From positions 1 to 64,000 of the forward strand of contig DATNIT010000074.1 of assembly GCA_035604335.1 (NCBI GenBank): a stretch of DNA of 64,000 nucleotides. The letters run 5' to 3'. The notes beneath the pieces are model-generated. The model was not told the DNA's origin, ran no database searches, and saw only the letters and a program-made list of their open reading frames with translations. Of this stretch, positions 34,713 through 43,124 are shown piece after piece. Numbering within the stretch: the first letter of the stretch is position 1; every line of letters starts with the position of its first letter. Both the position numbers and the translations under genes were made by a program. This DNA is from DASZHJ01 sp035604335. GTDB lineage: Bacteria > Pseudomonadota > Alphaproteobacteria > ATCC43930 > CGMCC-115725.

Positions 34713-35891
34713 ATGACGGGGAGCGCCGGCCGAATCCTCACCACGCATGCCGGCAGCTTGCCGCGCTCGGAGGCGTTGCGCGCTTTGGTCTTTGCCCGGG
34801 CCGACGGCAAGCCCTACGACAAGCAGCGGCTCGCGAGCGAGCTACGCACCGGCGTGCACGATGTCATACGCCGGCAAGTCGCCTGCGGACTCGACAGCGT
34901 CAACGATGGCGAGCTCGGCAAGACCAATTTCACGAATTACGTCCGCGAGCGGCTCGCGGGATTCGAGTCGCGCCCGTCCGAGTCGGGCAAGGGGCCGCCG
35001 CCGCTCAGCATCGCCGGCCGGGATCTGCAGAAATTCCCGGAGTACTTCGCGGCGGGCGGCCGCGGCTTCGGCGGCTTCGCGGGCTCGGGCCCGAGCCGCT
35101 CTCAAGTCTATTGCGTGGCGCCGCTCAAATACGTTGGGCACGAGGCGCTCAAGGAGGAGCTCGCGACCTTCAAGGCGGCGCTCGCGGGCGTCGCGGTCGC
35201 CGAGGCGTTCCTGCCCGCCAACACGCCCGGCACCATCGAGCACTGGCTCCGCAACGAGTACTACCCGAGCGACGAGGCGTTCCTGCAGGGCATCGCCGAG
35301 GCCATGCGCGAGGAGTACCAGGCGATCGTGGAGGCCGGATTCCTCCTGCAGATCGACGACCCCGACCTGCCCGACGGCTGGCAGATGTATCCGGAGATGA
35401 GCGTCGCCGAGTATCGGCGCTACGCGGAATTGCGGGTCGACGCGCTCAATCATGCGCTCCGCGGCATACCGCGCGAGAAGATCCGGCTGCATGTCTGCTG
35501 GGGCAGCTTTCACGGACCGCATCAGAGCGACATTCCGCTCCGCGACATCGTCGACGTCATCTTCAAGGTGCGGGCCGGCAGTTATTCGATCGAGGCGTCC
35601 AACCCGCGCCATGAGCACGAGTGGCGGGTGTTCGAGGAGGTGGCCCTGCCCGAGGGCGCGGTGCTGATCCCCGGCGTCGTCGGGCACTGCACCGACTTCA
35701 TCGAGCATCCAGAGCTGGTGGCGGAGCGTCTGGTTCGCTATGCCAAGCTGGTCGGGCGCGAGAGGATCATGGCCGGCACCGACTGCGGCCTGGGGCCCCG
35801 GGTCGGCCACGCCAAGATCGCCTGGGCGAAGCTCGAGGCCCTGGTCGAGGGTGCCCGCCTCGCCTCGAAGGAGCTTTGGGGGCGCGCCTGA
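34713..35891 (+). CDS. Cobalamin-independent methionine synthase (MetE C-terminal domain)-like protein
   Basis: The 392-residue protein has only the catalytic UROD/MetE-C barrel. It begins RILTTHAGSLPRSEALRAL and has the zinc-site motifs RLHVCWGSFHGP (His, Cys), SIEASNPRHEHE (Glu) and MAGTDCGLGPRVGHAKIAW (Cys). The start at 34713 follows AAGGAGA. Full MetE has about 750 residues, so it lacks the folate-binding N-terminal half. Such core proteins transfer alkyl groups between thiols or from other donors, for example in demethylation or epoxyalkane-CoM-type reactions. It diverges from the aromatic-acid transporter. Confidence 0.87.
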   Translation: MTGSAGRILTTHAGSLPRSEALRALVFARADGKPYDKQRLASELRTGVHDVIRRQVACGLDSVNDGELGKTNFTNYVRERLAGFESRPSESGKGPPPLSIAGRDLQKFPEYFAAGGRGFGGFAGSGPSRSQVYCVAPLKYVGHEALKEELATFKAALAGVAVAEAFLPANTPGTIEHWLRNEYYPSDEAFLQGIAEAMREEYQAIVEAGFLLQIDDPDLPDGWQMYPEMSVAEYRRYAELRVDALNHALRGIPREKIRLHVCWGSFHGPHQSDIPLRDIVDVIFKVRAGSYSIEASNPRHEHEWRVFEEVALPEGAVLIPGVVGHCTDFIEHPELVAERLVRYAKLVGRERIMAGTDCGLGPRVGHAKIAWAKLEALVEGARLASKELWGRA

Positions 35892-35965
35892 TCGGGTGGT
35901 GTGCCGAACTGTCATCGAGTTGCGATAGGCTCCCGCGACCACAACAGGGGAGCAACCTCGCCGCC

Positions 35966-37573
35966 ATGACCACAGAGGACACCGGATTCAATCTCGAACT
36001 CAGTCGTCGCAAGCTGCTCGCGGCCGCAGGCATCGGCGGCGGGGCCGTGGTGGCGACGTCCCTCATTGGAATCGGAGACGCCGGAGACGCCGAGGCCGCA
36101 GCCTCCTCGCGCCGACCGCCCGATCCGGTGGCGACGCCTCCGGTCGCCGGACTGCATCTGCAGTTCGGCGCGGATGCATCGTCGGAGATGGTGGTGTCCT
36201 GGCACACGCTGCAACCCGCTCGCAATCCCCGGGTCATGCTCGGGAGTCTCGACGGCAAGCTCGAGAAAACGGTCGAGGCCAAGGGGACCAGCTACACCGA
36301 TGCAAAGTCCGGCCAGGTCGTCTACGCCTATCATGCGAAGCTCGGCCGGCTGCGAGCCGACTCGGCCTATCTGTACGGCGCGCTGCACGACGGCGCCGAG
36401 CCGGAATTCGCTACGTTCCGCACCTCCCCGCGGGGTCGCGCTCCCTTCACGTTCACCAGCTTCGGCGATCAGGGCACGCCGACCCTGGGCAAGAAGTATG
36501 TGCCGCCCGCGGGCGTGACGATCCCGAATCCCCCCTATGTGAACGACAATCTCGGTTCGCCGGCGGCGAGCGATACCACGCTCGGCGTGGAGCGGCTGCA
36601 GCCCTTGTTCCACCTGCTCAACGGCGATCTCTGCTACGCCAATATCGCCGACGACCGCGTCCGCACCTGGTGGGATTTCTGGGCGAACAACAGCCGCAGC
36701 GCCCGCAACCGTCCCTGGATGCCCGCGGCTGGCAACCACGAGAACGAGCTGGGCAACGGGCCGATCGGGTATCAGGCCTATCAGACCTACTTCTCGCTGC
36801 CGCCGCAGGCTGGCCAGACGGATGTGACGCGTGGGCTTTGGTATGCCTTCACCGCCGGCGCGGTGCGCGTGATCAGCATTGCCAATGACGACGTCATTTA
36901 CCAGGACGGCGGCAACACCTACGTCCGGGGCTATTCGTCAGGCGCTCAGAAAGCCTGGCTAGAAAAGGAATTGGCCGCCGCGCGCAGGGATCACGATGTC
37001 GACTGGGTCGTGGTGTGCATGCATCAGGTCGCGATCTCGACGGCCGACAAGTTCAATGGCGCGGACCTTGGGATCCGCGAGGAATGGGTGCCGTTGTTCG
37101 ACAGATACGGCGTCGACCTCGTCGTGTGCGGGCACGAGCACCACTACGAGCGCTCGCACCCGATCCGCGGCCGGGAATCGAACCCCACCTTGACGCCGGT
37201 CGCCGCGGCGACCGCCACCGACGTGATCGACACCAGCAAGGGAACTGTGCACATGGTTATCGGGGGCGGTGGGACGTCCGTACCGTCGAATCAGCTGTTC
37301 TTCGACCCGCCGCAGTGTCGGGTGATCACCTCCGTCGGCGAAGTCGACCCGGCGACAGGCAAGCGGCCGCCGGTCTACGTGACGGAGCAGGCGCCCTGGT
37401 CGGCGGTGCGAAACGCTGCGCATTCCTACGGCTTCGCGGCATTCGCCGTCGATCCCGGGCCGCATCGCGGCGGCATCACCACGATCAAGGTCACCTATTA
37501 CGACGTGGTGGGGCCGGACGGCCGGCTGGCCCCGTTCGAAACCTTCACGCTGCGCCGCCCCCGCCGCGACTAG
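35966..37573 (+). CDS. Tat-exported purple acid phosphatase-like metallophosphoesterase
   Basis: The 535-residue protein has a Tat signal (LSRRKLLAAAG around residue 12) and starts at the ATG at 35966. A fibronectin-like N-terminal part (LQFGADASSEMVVSWHT) leads to the calcineurin-like fold: SFGDQG, LNGDLCYAN, AAGNHENELG, VVVCMHQ and VVCGHEHHYERSHP, all metal-ligand motifs of purple acid phosphatases. It should hydrolyse phosphate esters in the periplasm or outside. The GGGGAGC upstream is rather far (~14 bases). Confidence 0.9.
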   Translation: MTTEDTGFNLELSRRKLLAAAGIGGGAVVATSLIGIGDAGDAEAAASSRRPPDPVATPPVAGLHLQFGADASSEMVVSWHTLQPARNPRVMLGSLDGKLEKTVEAKGTSYTDAKSGQVVYAYHAKLGRLRADSAYLYGALHDGAEPEFATFRTSPRGRAPFTFTSFGDQGTPTLGKKYVPPAGVTIPNPPYVNDNLGSPAASDTTLGVERLQPLFHLLNGDLCYANIADDRVRTWWDFWANNSRSARNRPWMPAAGNHENELGNGPIGYQAYQTYFSLPPQAGQTDVTRGLWYAFTAGAVRVISIANDDVIYQDGGNTYVRGYSSGAQKAWLEKELAAARRDHDVDWVVVCMHQVAISTADKFNGADLGIREEWVPLFDRYGVDLVVCGHEHHYERSHPIRGRESNPTLTPVAAATATDVIDTSKGTVHMVIGGGGTSVPSNQLFFDPPQCRVITSVGEVDPATGKRPPVYVTEQAPWSAVRNAAHSYGFAAFAVDPGPHRGGITTIKVTYYDVVGPDGRLAPFETFTLRRPRRD

Positions 37574-37598
37574 GAGTCCGCACCTGGCCGGACGGTGC

Positions 37599-37644
37599 GG
37601 CCGCTGGGTCCTCAGCTCAGCGGCCCCAGGCACGGCCCGTGCCT
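37599..37644. terminator. Tandem GC hairpins after the phosphatase gene
   Basis: GGCCGCTG (37599-37606) pairs with CAGCGGCC (37618-37625), then AGGCAC (37628-37633) pairs with GTGCCT (37639-37644). Both stems are perfect. They follow the metallophosphoesterase stop by about 25 bp in a convergent intergenic region. No long T-run follows. Confidence 0.5.
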
Positions 37645-37745
37645 CCGCCTCGGAGGCCCGGCGAATCGCCCTTGCCCGAGCGCAGCTCTTAGGCTCACAC
37701 GCGCGTCGGCTCTTGGCGCCGCATGTCTGCGCCTGCGCATGACGC

Positions 37746-38528
37746 CTAGTTTCGATAGGAATCGTCGCGGTCGTCGAGCTGACGCAGGAGTGCCGGCCAC
37801 TCCAGGATGCCGTAGGGCCGCACCACGGCGGCGCTATACATATAGGTCGCGCGCTCGACCACGTCCGCCGGCAGCGCGTTGAGCTCGGTATTGCAGGCCA
37901 TCGCCGCCATTTGCGCCTGGCACGACCGCTCGAGCCCGTACATCCGATTGAAGGCTTCGGGGATGCTGGGGCCCACGGAGAGCAGGCCATGGTTGCGCAG
38001 GATCATCACGTCCTGCTGGCCCAAGTCGGATGCGAGTTTCTCGCGCTCTCCGGGATCGCGCTCGGGGCCGCTGAAATCGTGATAGGCGAGCCGCGCGTAG
38101 AACCGCATGGCGGTCTGTGTGAGCGGCAAGAGACCGCATTTGAGGGACGAGACCGCCATCCCCGCGGTCGTATGAGTGTGGATCACCGACATCACATCGG
38201 CGCGCGCCCGGTAGATCGCGCTGTGGATGACGTAGCCGGCCTGCTGCAGTCCGTAATCCAGGTCGGGCTTGAGCATCACGCGGCCGTCGAGATGAACCTT
38301 CAGCAGGCTCGAGGCCGTGATCTCGCGGAAGAGCATGCCATGAGGATTGATGAGAAAATGCTCGGACTCGCCGGGCACGCGAGCGGTCGCGTGCGTGTAG
38401 ATCATGTCGGACATGCCGTAGAGATCGACCAGCCGGAAGCACGCGGCGAGATCGACCCGTGCCTCCCACTCCGCCGGCGATACGGCGGCGCGGACCGGCT
38501 TGACCCTAAGCGCGGCGAGATTGCCCAT
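37746..38528 (-). CDS. Class II aldolase/adducin-family protein
   Basis: The 260-residue protein starts at the ATG read from 38528, with GAGGAA at 7 bases. It has the class II fold pattern: CFRLVDLYGMSDMIYTHATAR, FLINPHGMLFREITASSLLKV, the metal ligands SVIHTHTTAGMAVS and later ILRNHGLLSVG. The family covers fuculose/ribulose-phosphate aldolases and also decarboxylases and dehydratases of hydroxy acids. The sugar-specific basis is not visible, and a substrate cannot be named. Confidence 0.9.
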   Translation of the reverse strand: MGNLAALRVKPVRAAVSPAEWEARVDLAACFRLVDLYGMSDMIYTHATARVPGESEHFLINPHGMLFREITASSLLKVHLDGRVMLKPDLDYGLQQAGYVIHSAIYRARADVMSVIHTHTTAGMAVSSLKCGLLPLTQTAMRFYARLAYHDFSGPERDPGEREKLASDLGQQDVMILRNHGLLSVGPSIPEAFNRMYGLERSCQAQMAAMACNTELNALPADVVERATYMYSAAVVRPYGILEWPALLRQLDDRDDSYRN

Positions 38529-38620
38529 GGGCGATTCCTCCGATTGGCGAGTTCCACCCCCATGATCGCGGGGACGCGAGCGTCGAGCAAGCCCCGGAAC
38601 GGATCGAGAGCGCGCGCACG

Positions 38621-40570
38621 TCAGAGAGCCGGCTTGGCCTCCCCCTGACCCGCGACCCGAAGGCTTTCTCGAGCCTCGGCGGCGACTTCGCGCGAAGCAT
38701 GGGCGACTGCGATGAGGGCGCGTTCCCTGCGGTGCAGGGTCACCGGCAGGCACAGGCCGTCGATCGACACGACAGCGGTCCGCCCGTCGGAGGCGAGGTC
38801 CTGCACGCGCCAGCGCCGCGGCTCGCCCAGGAGCCCCACGCCCAGAGCCTTCGCCGCCGCCTCCTTGGCGCACCAGAGCGCGATCGGCGGCACGCCCGCA
38901 CGCGTAGCCTCCACGAGCTCGCCGTCGGCGAAGGCGATCTCCGGCACCGTCCGAGGAGTGCCGTCGCGCTCTTCCTCGATGTCGACGCCCACCGAGACAT
39001 CCTCCGCGACGACCGCGACCGCGAGCGTGTCGGCATGACTGATCGAGATCTCGAGTGCCGGAATCGAGAGCGCGCCGCCGATGAAACGGGCCATCGGCTT
39101 GCCGCGCTCGTCGGACTCGATCTCGATCTCGACCGGACTCAACGACAAGCCATGGCGCTCGCCCGCCCAGGCGCGGATGGCCTCCTTGGCGGCGACGCGG
39201 CCCATCAACCAGCGGGCACGACGGGGGCTCGCCTGCGGGATCGCCCGCCAAGCCTCCCGTTCCCTGGCGGTGAGCACGGTGTGCGCTATGGTCTGAAGGA
39301 AGATCGCGCGCTCCGGCCGCACGACATCGTGATGGCCGCCGTCGAAGACGCAGCCGAGGAGCCCGACGCCGGCGTCAAACGGCCGCGCGAACGCATAGTC
39401 GGCGTCGTGGGTACGGATGCAGGCCGCGAGCTCCGCCGTCATCGCGAACCGGCGCTGTCTGAAGCCGCGATAGCGAAAGAGAACGGCGCCGCCGGGGCGT
39501 TGAAAGTCGACGTCCGCGACCGCGACGTGCCCCTCGTCCGTCACCGTCGCGACGCAGCGCAAGCGCTCTCCGGGCGCCGGCAGCGGGCCGAACTGCTCGT
39601 AGCCGTCGGCGGAAAACGGATAGAGTCCGTCCCATCCGCGCCAATACTCCGCGACCCAGCGGGCCACCGTTTGACCGGCGCCGTCCATAAGGCTGGCGGC
39701 GGTGGCAAGCATCGGCGCGGGATCGCCGCGAAACAATCGATCGCGCGGCGGCACCACCACCTCCGCCTCAATGCCCTCGGTGGTCATGCGCAGGAGGCGA
39801 TGGAAACAGCGCAGCGACGGACCCTGGAATATGAGTTCCTTGACATAGCGCTCCGGCGACCAGCGAGGCTCGATCGACTCGCCGCCGAGCCGGCGTCCTA
39901 GAGGAGGCGGCGGAAGACCAGCCGCCAGCACGACGGTCGCCTCCGCCGCTGACCAACGTCCCGCCGGAGCCGCTTCGTCGAGCTCGAACAACTCGACATC
40001 GACCCGCTGAAGCGCGGACTCGGGGCCCGGTTGGGGTCGCGCCACGACGCGCAGGTCGAGGTGGCCGCGATCGAGCGTCAGCCAGCGATGGAGCCGCAAC
40101 CGCTCGACCGCCGCCACGACGGCGCGGCCCTCTCGGCTCGCCGCCAGACCGGCTTCCGCCAAGGTCTCCAATGTCATGACCATGGGCATAACGGGTAGCG
40201 CGGACAGGTCTCGCGCCTGCGGCGACCGGATGACGCCGAACACGTGATCCCTGAGGTAGAGATCGCTGTCCAACGTCAGTCGCCGCTCGAACGCGACCGT
40301 GCCGTCGCTGTCGTCCCGGCGAGGTCCGAGGGCGGGGAACGCCGGCGAGGTCGAGCGCGGCCGACCCGGCCCCATCATTGGCCGAGCCGGCAGGGCGCGG
40401 AGGATGCGTGCCCGGCTCGCCTCGACTTCGCGCAGCAAGGCGTCGTGGCTTGCGCGAATACCGACGGCGGCTGAACTGTCCGCAGCTCTGGATTGCGCCG
40501 CGGCGCAGAATGCGCCCGCACCCTGCAGGTCAAGTCTGAATGGGATCGATGAAGTCGCACCCCGCGCCAC
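38621..40570 (-). CDS. Polyketide dehydratase (hotdog)-4'-phosphopantetheinyl transferase protein, orphan
   Basis: The 649-residue protein has a PKS dehydratase-like region with LRDHVFG (His109) and the LPVMPMVMTLETLAEAG motif, a second hotdog half, and a C-terminal Sfp/AcpS-type phosphopantetheinyl transferase: GKPMARF, VGVDIEEERD (Asp530) and WCAKEAAAKALG (Lys569, Glu570). This DH-PPTase order is that of the C-terminal end of enediyne/PksE-like iterative polyketide synthases. Ketosynthase, acyltransferase and carrier domains are missing, and an in-frame stop lies upstream at about 40592. Its start is a GTG with no clear ribosome binding site. It is either a split or a truncated synthase. 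Confidence 0.82.
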   Translation of the reverse strand: MARGATSSIPFRLDLQGAGAFCAAAQSRAADSSAAVGIRASHDALLREVEASRARILRALPARPMMGPGRPRSTSPAFPALGPRRDDSDGTVAFERRLTLDSDLYLRDHVFGVIRSPQARDLSALPVMPMVMTLETLAEAGLAASREGRAVVAAVERLRLHRWLTLDRGHLDLRVVARPQPGPESALQRVDVELFELDEAAPAGRWSAAEATVVLAAGLPPPPLGRRLGGESIEPRWSPERYVKELIFQGPSLRCFHRLLRMTTEGIEAEVVVPPRDRLFRGDPAPMLATAASLMDGAGQTVARWVAEYWRGWDGLYPFSADGYEQFGPLPAPGERLRCVATVTDEGHVAVADVDFQRPGGAVLFRYRGFRQRRFAMTAELAACIRTHDADYAFARPFDAGVGLLGCVFDGGHHDVVRPERAIFLQTIAHTVLTAREREAWRAIPQASPRRARWLMGRVAAKEAIRAWAGERHGLSLSPVEIEIESDERGKPMARFIGGALSIPALEISISHADTLAVAVVAEDVSVGVDIEEERDGTPRTVPEIAFADGELVEATRAGVPPIALWCAKEAAAKALGVGLLGEPRRWRVQDLASDGRTAVVSIDGLCLPVTLHRRERALIAVAHASREVAAEARESLRVAGQGEAKPAL

Positions 40571-40756
40571 GAAACTTCGTTGCGGGCCGGACTATAGTCG
40601 GCCCCAATCCCGGGGACAATCGCCCGACCGCCCCGCCAGGACCAGCTCATCCGAGGCTCGAGTGCCCGATCGGATACCGTCCGCGCTCGTGCTATGGTCG
40701 CGCGCGCGGCACCGCGGCGTTCTCCGGAGCGGTGAGTCCTTCGAGAGCCGACCATC

Positions 40757-41443
40757 ATGACCTTCGATTTCACAAAGTGCTTCGTTCACTTCGGCCTGCC
40801 CTGCTACGGCGGGCAATTGACGGAGCCTTTCTTCACCAGCTTCGTACGTTTCGTCCTCGTGGCGGAGCGGGTCGGGCTCAAATGGGCGATCGACACCATG
40901 CCCAACGACAGTCTGGTGACCCGCGCCCGGAACAACCTGATGTCCAAGATGCTGCACAATGCGCATGCCACGCATTTCATGTTCATCGACGCGGACATTC
41001 GCTTCGAGCCGGAGGGCATTCTGAGCATGCTGGCGGCGGACAAGGACGTCATCGGCGGGCTCTATCCGCTGAAGAAGCTGCCGATCACCTACGTGGTGAA
41101 TGCACGGCCGAGCGGGCAGGCACCCGGCGACCTGCATGAGGTCGACACGATCGGAACCGGCTTCCTCCTGATGAAGCGAAACGCCATCGAGCGCATGATC
41201 GCGGCCTACCCCGAGACCAAGTACGTCGACGACACGGACCTCGGCAAGCAATACGAGCCGCACATGTACGCGCTGTTCGATTGCGAGATCGACGAGCGCG
41301 GCCACTACCTCAGCGAGGACTGGACGTTCTGCCGGCGCTGGTCGCGGCTCGGCGGCAAGATCTTTGCTCACATGAAGGTGCTGCTGAACCACATCGGGCG
41401 CTATGAGTACGCGGGCGACCTGCGCAAGCTCGAGCAGCGCTGA
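40757..41443 (+). CDS. Glycosyltransferase, GT-A-like
   Basis: The 228-residue protein has the nucleotide-sugar fold ending in FIDADIRFEPEGI, a DxD-type motif, then DKDVIGGLYPLKKLPITYV and VDTIGTGFLLMKRNAIERM. It resembles small GT-A proteins of the Anp1/phage glycosyltransferase kind. The C-terminal half has YLSEDWTFCRRWSRLGGKIFAH, a common acceptor-side pattern. There are no membrane segments. It opens the glycan island; the sugar donor is unknown. Confidence 0.75.
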   Translation: MTFDFTKCFVHFGLPCYGGQLTEPFFTSFVRFVLVAERVGLKWAIDTMPNDSLVTRARNNLMSKMLHNAHATHFMFIDADIRFEPEGILSMLAADKDVIGGLYPLKKLPITYVVNARPSGQAPGDLHEVDTIGTGFLLMKRNAIERMIAAYPETKYVDDTDLGKQYEPHMYALFDCEIDERGHYLSEDWTFCRRWSRLGGKIFAHMKVLLNHIGRYEYAGDLRKLEQR

Positions 41444-41520
41444 GCGCCTGACGCGACGGCATGGGATCGCCGACCGAGCCGGCAGGCGGGACAGCCCCGT
41501 CATCGCCAGCAGTTGACCAA

Positions 41521-41538
41521 ACAGGGTAATTACCCTGT
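41521..41538. promoter_or_regulatory. Perfect 18-bp palindrome (candidate operator)
   Basis: ACAGGGTAATTACCCTGT is exactly self-complementary and lies 117 bp upstream of the first TPR-glycosyltransferase start. CCTAGGTTAG some 35 bp downstream could contain a -10. The high AT core in a GC-rich region and the perfect symmetry suggest a dimeric regulator site. Confidence 0.55.
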
Positions 41539-41654
41539 GGCGAGAAACCTTGTCCGGGCTCCGTCATTCGCCCTAGGTTAGCGCCGCGGCAACGGTCGGG
41601 CGTTTGGCGCAAGACTGGCGCCGTTGGGTTTTGACGATGGTTGGTGGGAGCAGC

Positions 41655-43124
41655 ATGGCTCAACCCGTCTCCGACTTGGCTCATCCGGCCGGGATACCGG
41701 AGGCGCTCGAGCGCGCGCGGCAACTGGTGTCGGCGGGACAGCTCGAACAGGCGGACGCGCTGTGCCGACAGGCCCTTCAAGCGGCACCGGATCACAGCGA
41801 GGTCCTGCATACGCTGGCCACCATCGCCGTGCAGCGGAACGAGCCCGCACGGGCCATCGTGATCCTCGAGCGCGCGGCCGGGACCCCGGCTGCCTCGCCG
41901 GAGATTTTCGGCTTCCTCTGCCAGCTCTACCGCTTACACGGTCGGCCCGACGATGCCCGCAAGGCCGGCCGCGAGGCCATGCGGCGGCCCGGCCACAGCG
42001 CGCGTTCCGCGTTCAATCTGGCGATGGTGCAGGTGGAGTCCCGCGAGTTCGAGGAAGCGACGACCTGCCTGCTTCACGCGCTGGCGCTCGATCCCAACTT
42101 TGCGCCGGCACGGCTCGAGCTCGGTCATCTGCTCTTGCGCAATGGAGAGCTCAAGGCCGGCTGGCTCGAATACGAGTGGCGCTTCCGGCTCGAGCATACC
42201 CGCGACGCCCTGCCCAAGATCAACGCGCCGCAATGGAACGGCATGCGGCTGCCGCGCGGACGCATCCTTCTGATCGGCGATCAGGGCTATGGCGACACCA
42301 TCCAGTTCGCCCGCTACATCCCCTGGGTCGGGCAGCGGGTCGGCGAGGTCGTGCTGGGATGTTGTCAGGAGCTGCTGCCGCTGATCTCGCAGCTGCCGGG
42401 TATCCACAGCTCTTTCGTGCGCTGGGAGGACATCCCGGGGTTCAGCGCCTTCTGCCCGCTCTCCAGCCTGCCCCACGTGTTCGGCACCGAGCTCGACACG
42501 ATCCCGGCCTCGACGCCCTATCTGAGGGCGGATCCGGAAAAGGTGGCTCGATGGTCGACGCGGATCCGGGCGGCGGTCGGCGACAGCGCGTTCAAGGTGG
42601 GCATCGCCTGGGCGGGCCGTCCGTCGCATCCCAATGACCGCGCGCGGACGCTGCGCTGGGCGCAGTTGCAGCCGCTGGCCCGCATTCCCGGCGTGGCGCT
42701 GGTCTCCCTGCAGAAAGAGATTCCCGCGGCCGACCGGGCGGATTTTGCCGGCGGGCTCGGCGCGCTCGATCTCTCGACGGAGCTCGACGACTTCGGCGAC
42801 ACCGCCGCGATCATCGAGAGCTGCGACCTCGTCGTCACCATCGATTCCTCGGCCGCGCACCTGGCCGGAGCGCTCGCCAAGCCGGCCTGGGTGATGCTGC
42901 CCTGGGTTCCGGATTGGCGCTGGCTCTTGGATCGCGAGGACACGCCCTGGTACCCGAGCCTCCGCCTGTTCCGACAGCCGTCGCGCGGCGACTGGACCGG
43001 AACCATCGCGCGGGTCGCACAGGAGCTCGCCACCGTGCAGGCCGCCGGTCGAGACGCTCTCTCGAGGCCGGCGCCGAGCGGGACCCGGCTGCCGCCGATC
43101 TTCAGGAGCCAGGTGCCGGCATGA
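41655..43124 (+). CDS. TPR-domain glycosyltransferase (GT9/heptosyltransferase-like), copy 1
   Basis: The 489-residue protein starts at the ATG at 41655, after GGGAG. The N-terminal ~170 residues are TPRs (ALERARQLVSAGQLEQADAL, HSEVLHTLATIAVQ, DPNFAPARLELGHLLLRNGE). The C-terminal 290 residues follow the ADP-heptose:LPS heptosyltransferase-like fold: LIGDQGYGDTIQFARYIP, FKVGIAWAGRPSHPNDRARTL and the donor-site-like VVTIDSSAAHLAGALAKPAWVML. A 4-bp overlap (ATGA) couples it to the next gene, a paralogue. Confidence 0.9.
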   Translation: MAQPVSDLAHPAGIPEALERARQLVSAGQLEQADALCRQALQAAPDHSEVLHTLATIAVQRNEPARAIVILERAAGTPAASPEIFGFLCQLYRLHGRPDDARKAGREAMRRPGHSARSAFNLAMVQVESREFEEATTCLLHALALDPNFAPARLELGHLLLRNGELKAGWLEYEWRFRLEHTRDALPKINAPQWNGMRLPRGRILLIGDQGYGDTIQFARYIPWVGQRVGEVVLGCCQELLPLISQLPGIHSSFVRWEDIPGFSAFCPLSSLPHVFGTELDTIPASTPYLRADPEKVARWSTRIRAAVGDSAFKVGIAWAGRPSHPNDRARTLRWAQLQPLARIPGVALVSLQKEIPAADRADFAGGLGALDLSTELDDFGDTAAIIESCDLVVTIDSSAAHLAGALAKPAWVMLPWVPDWRWLLDREDTPWYPSLRLFRQPSRGDWTGTIARVAQELATVQAAGRDALSRPAPSGTRLPPIFRSQVPA

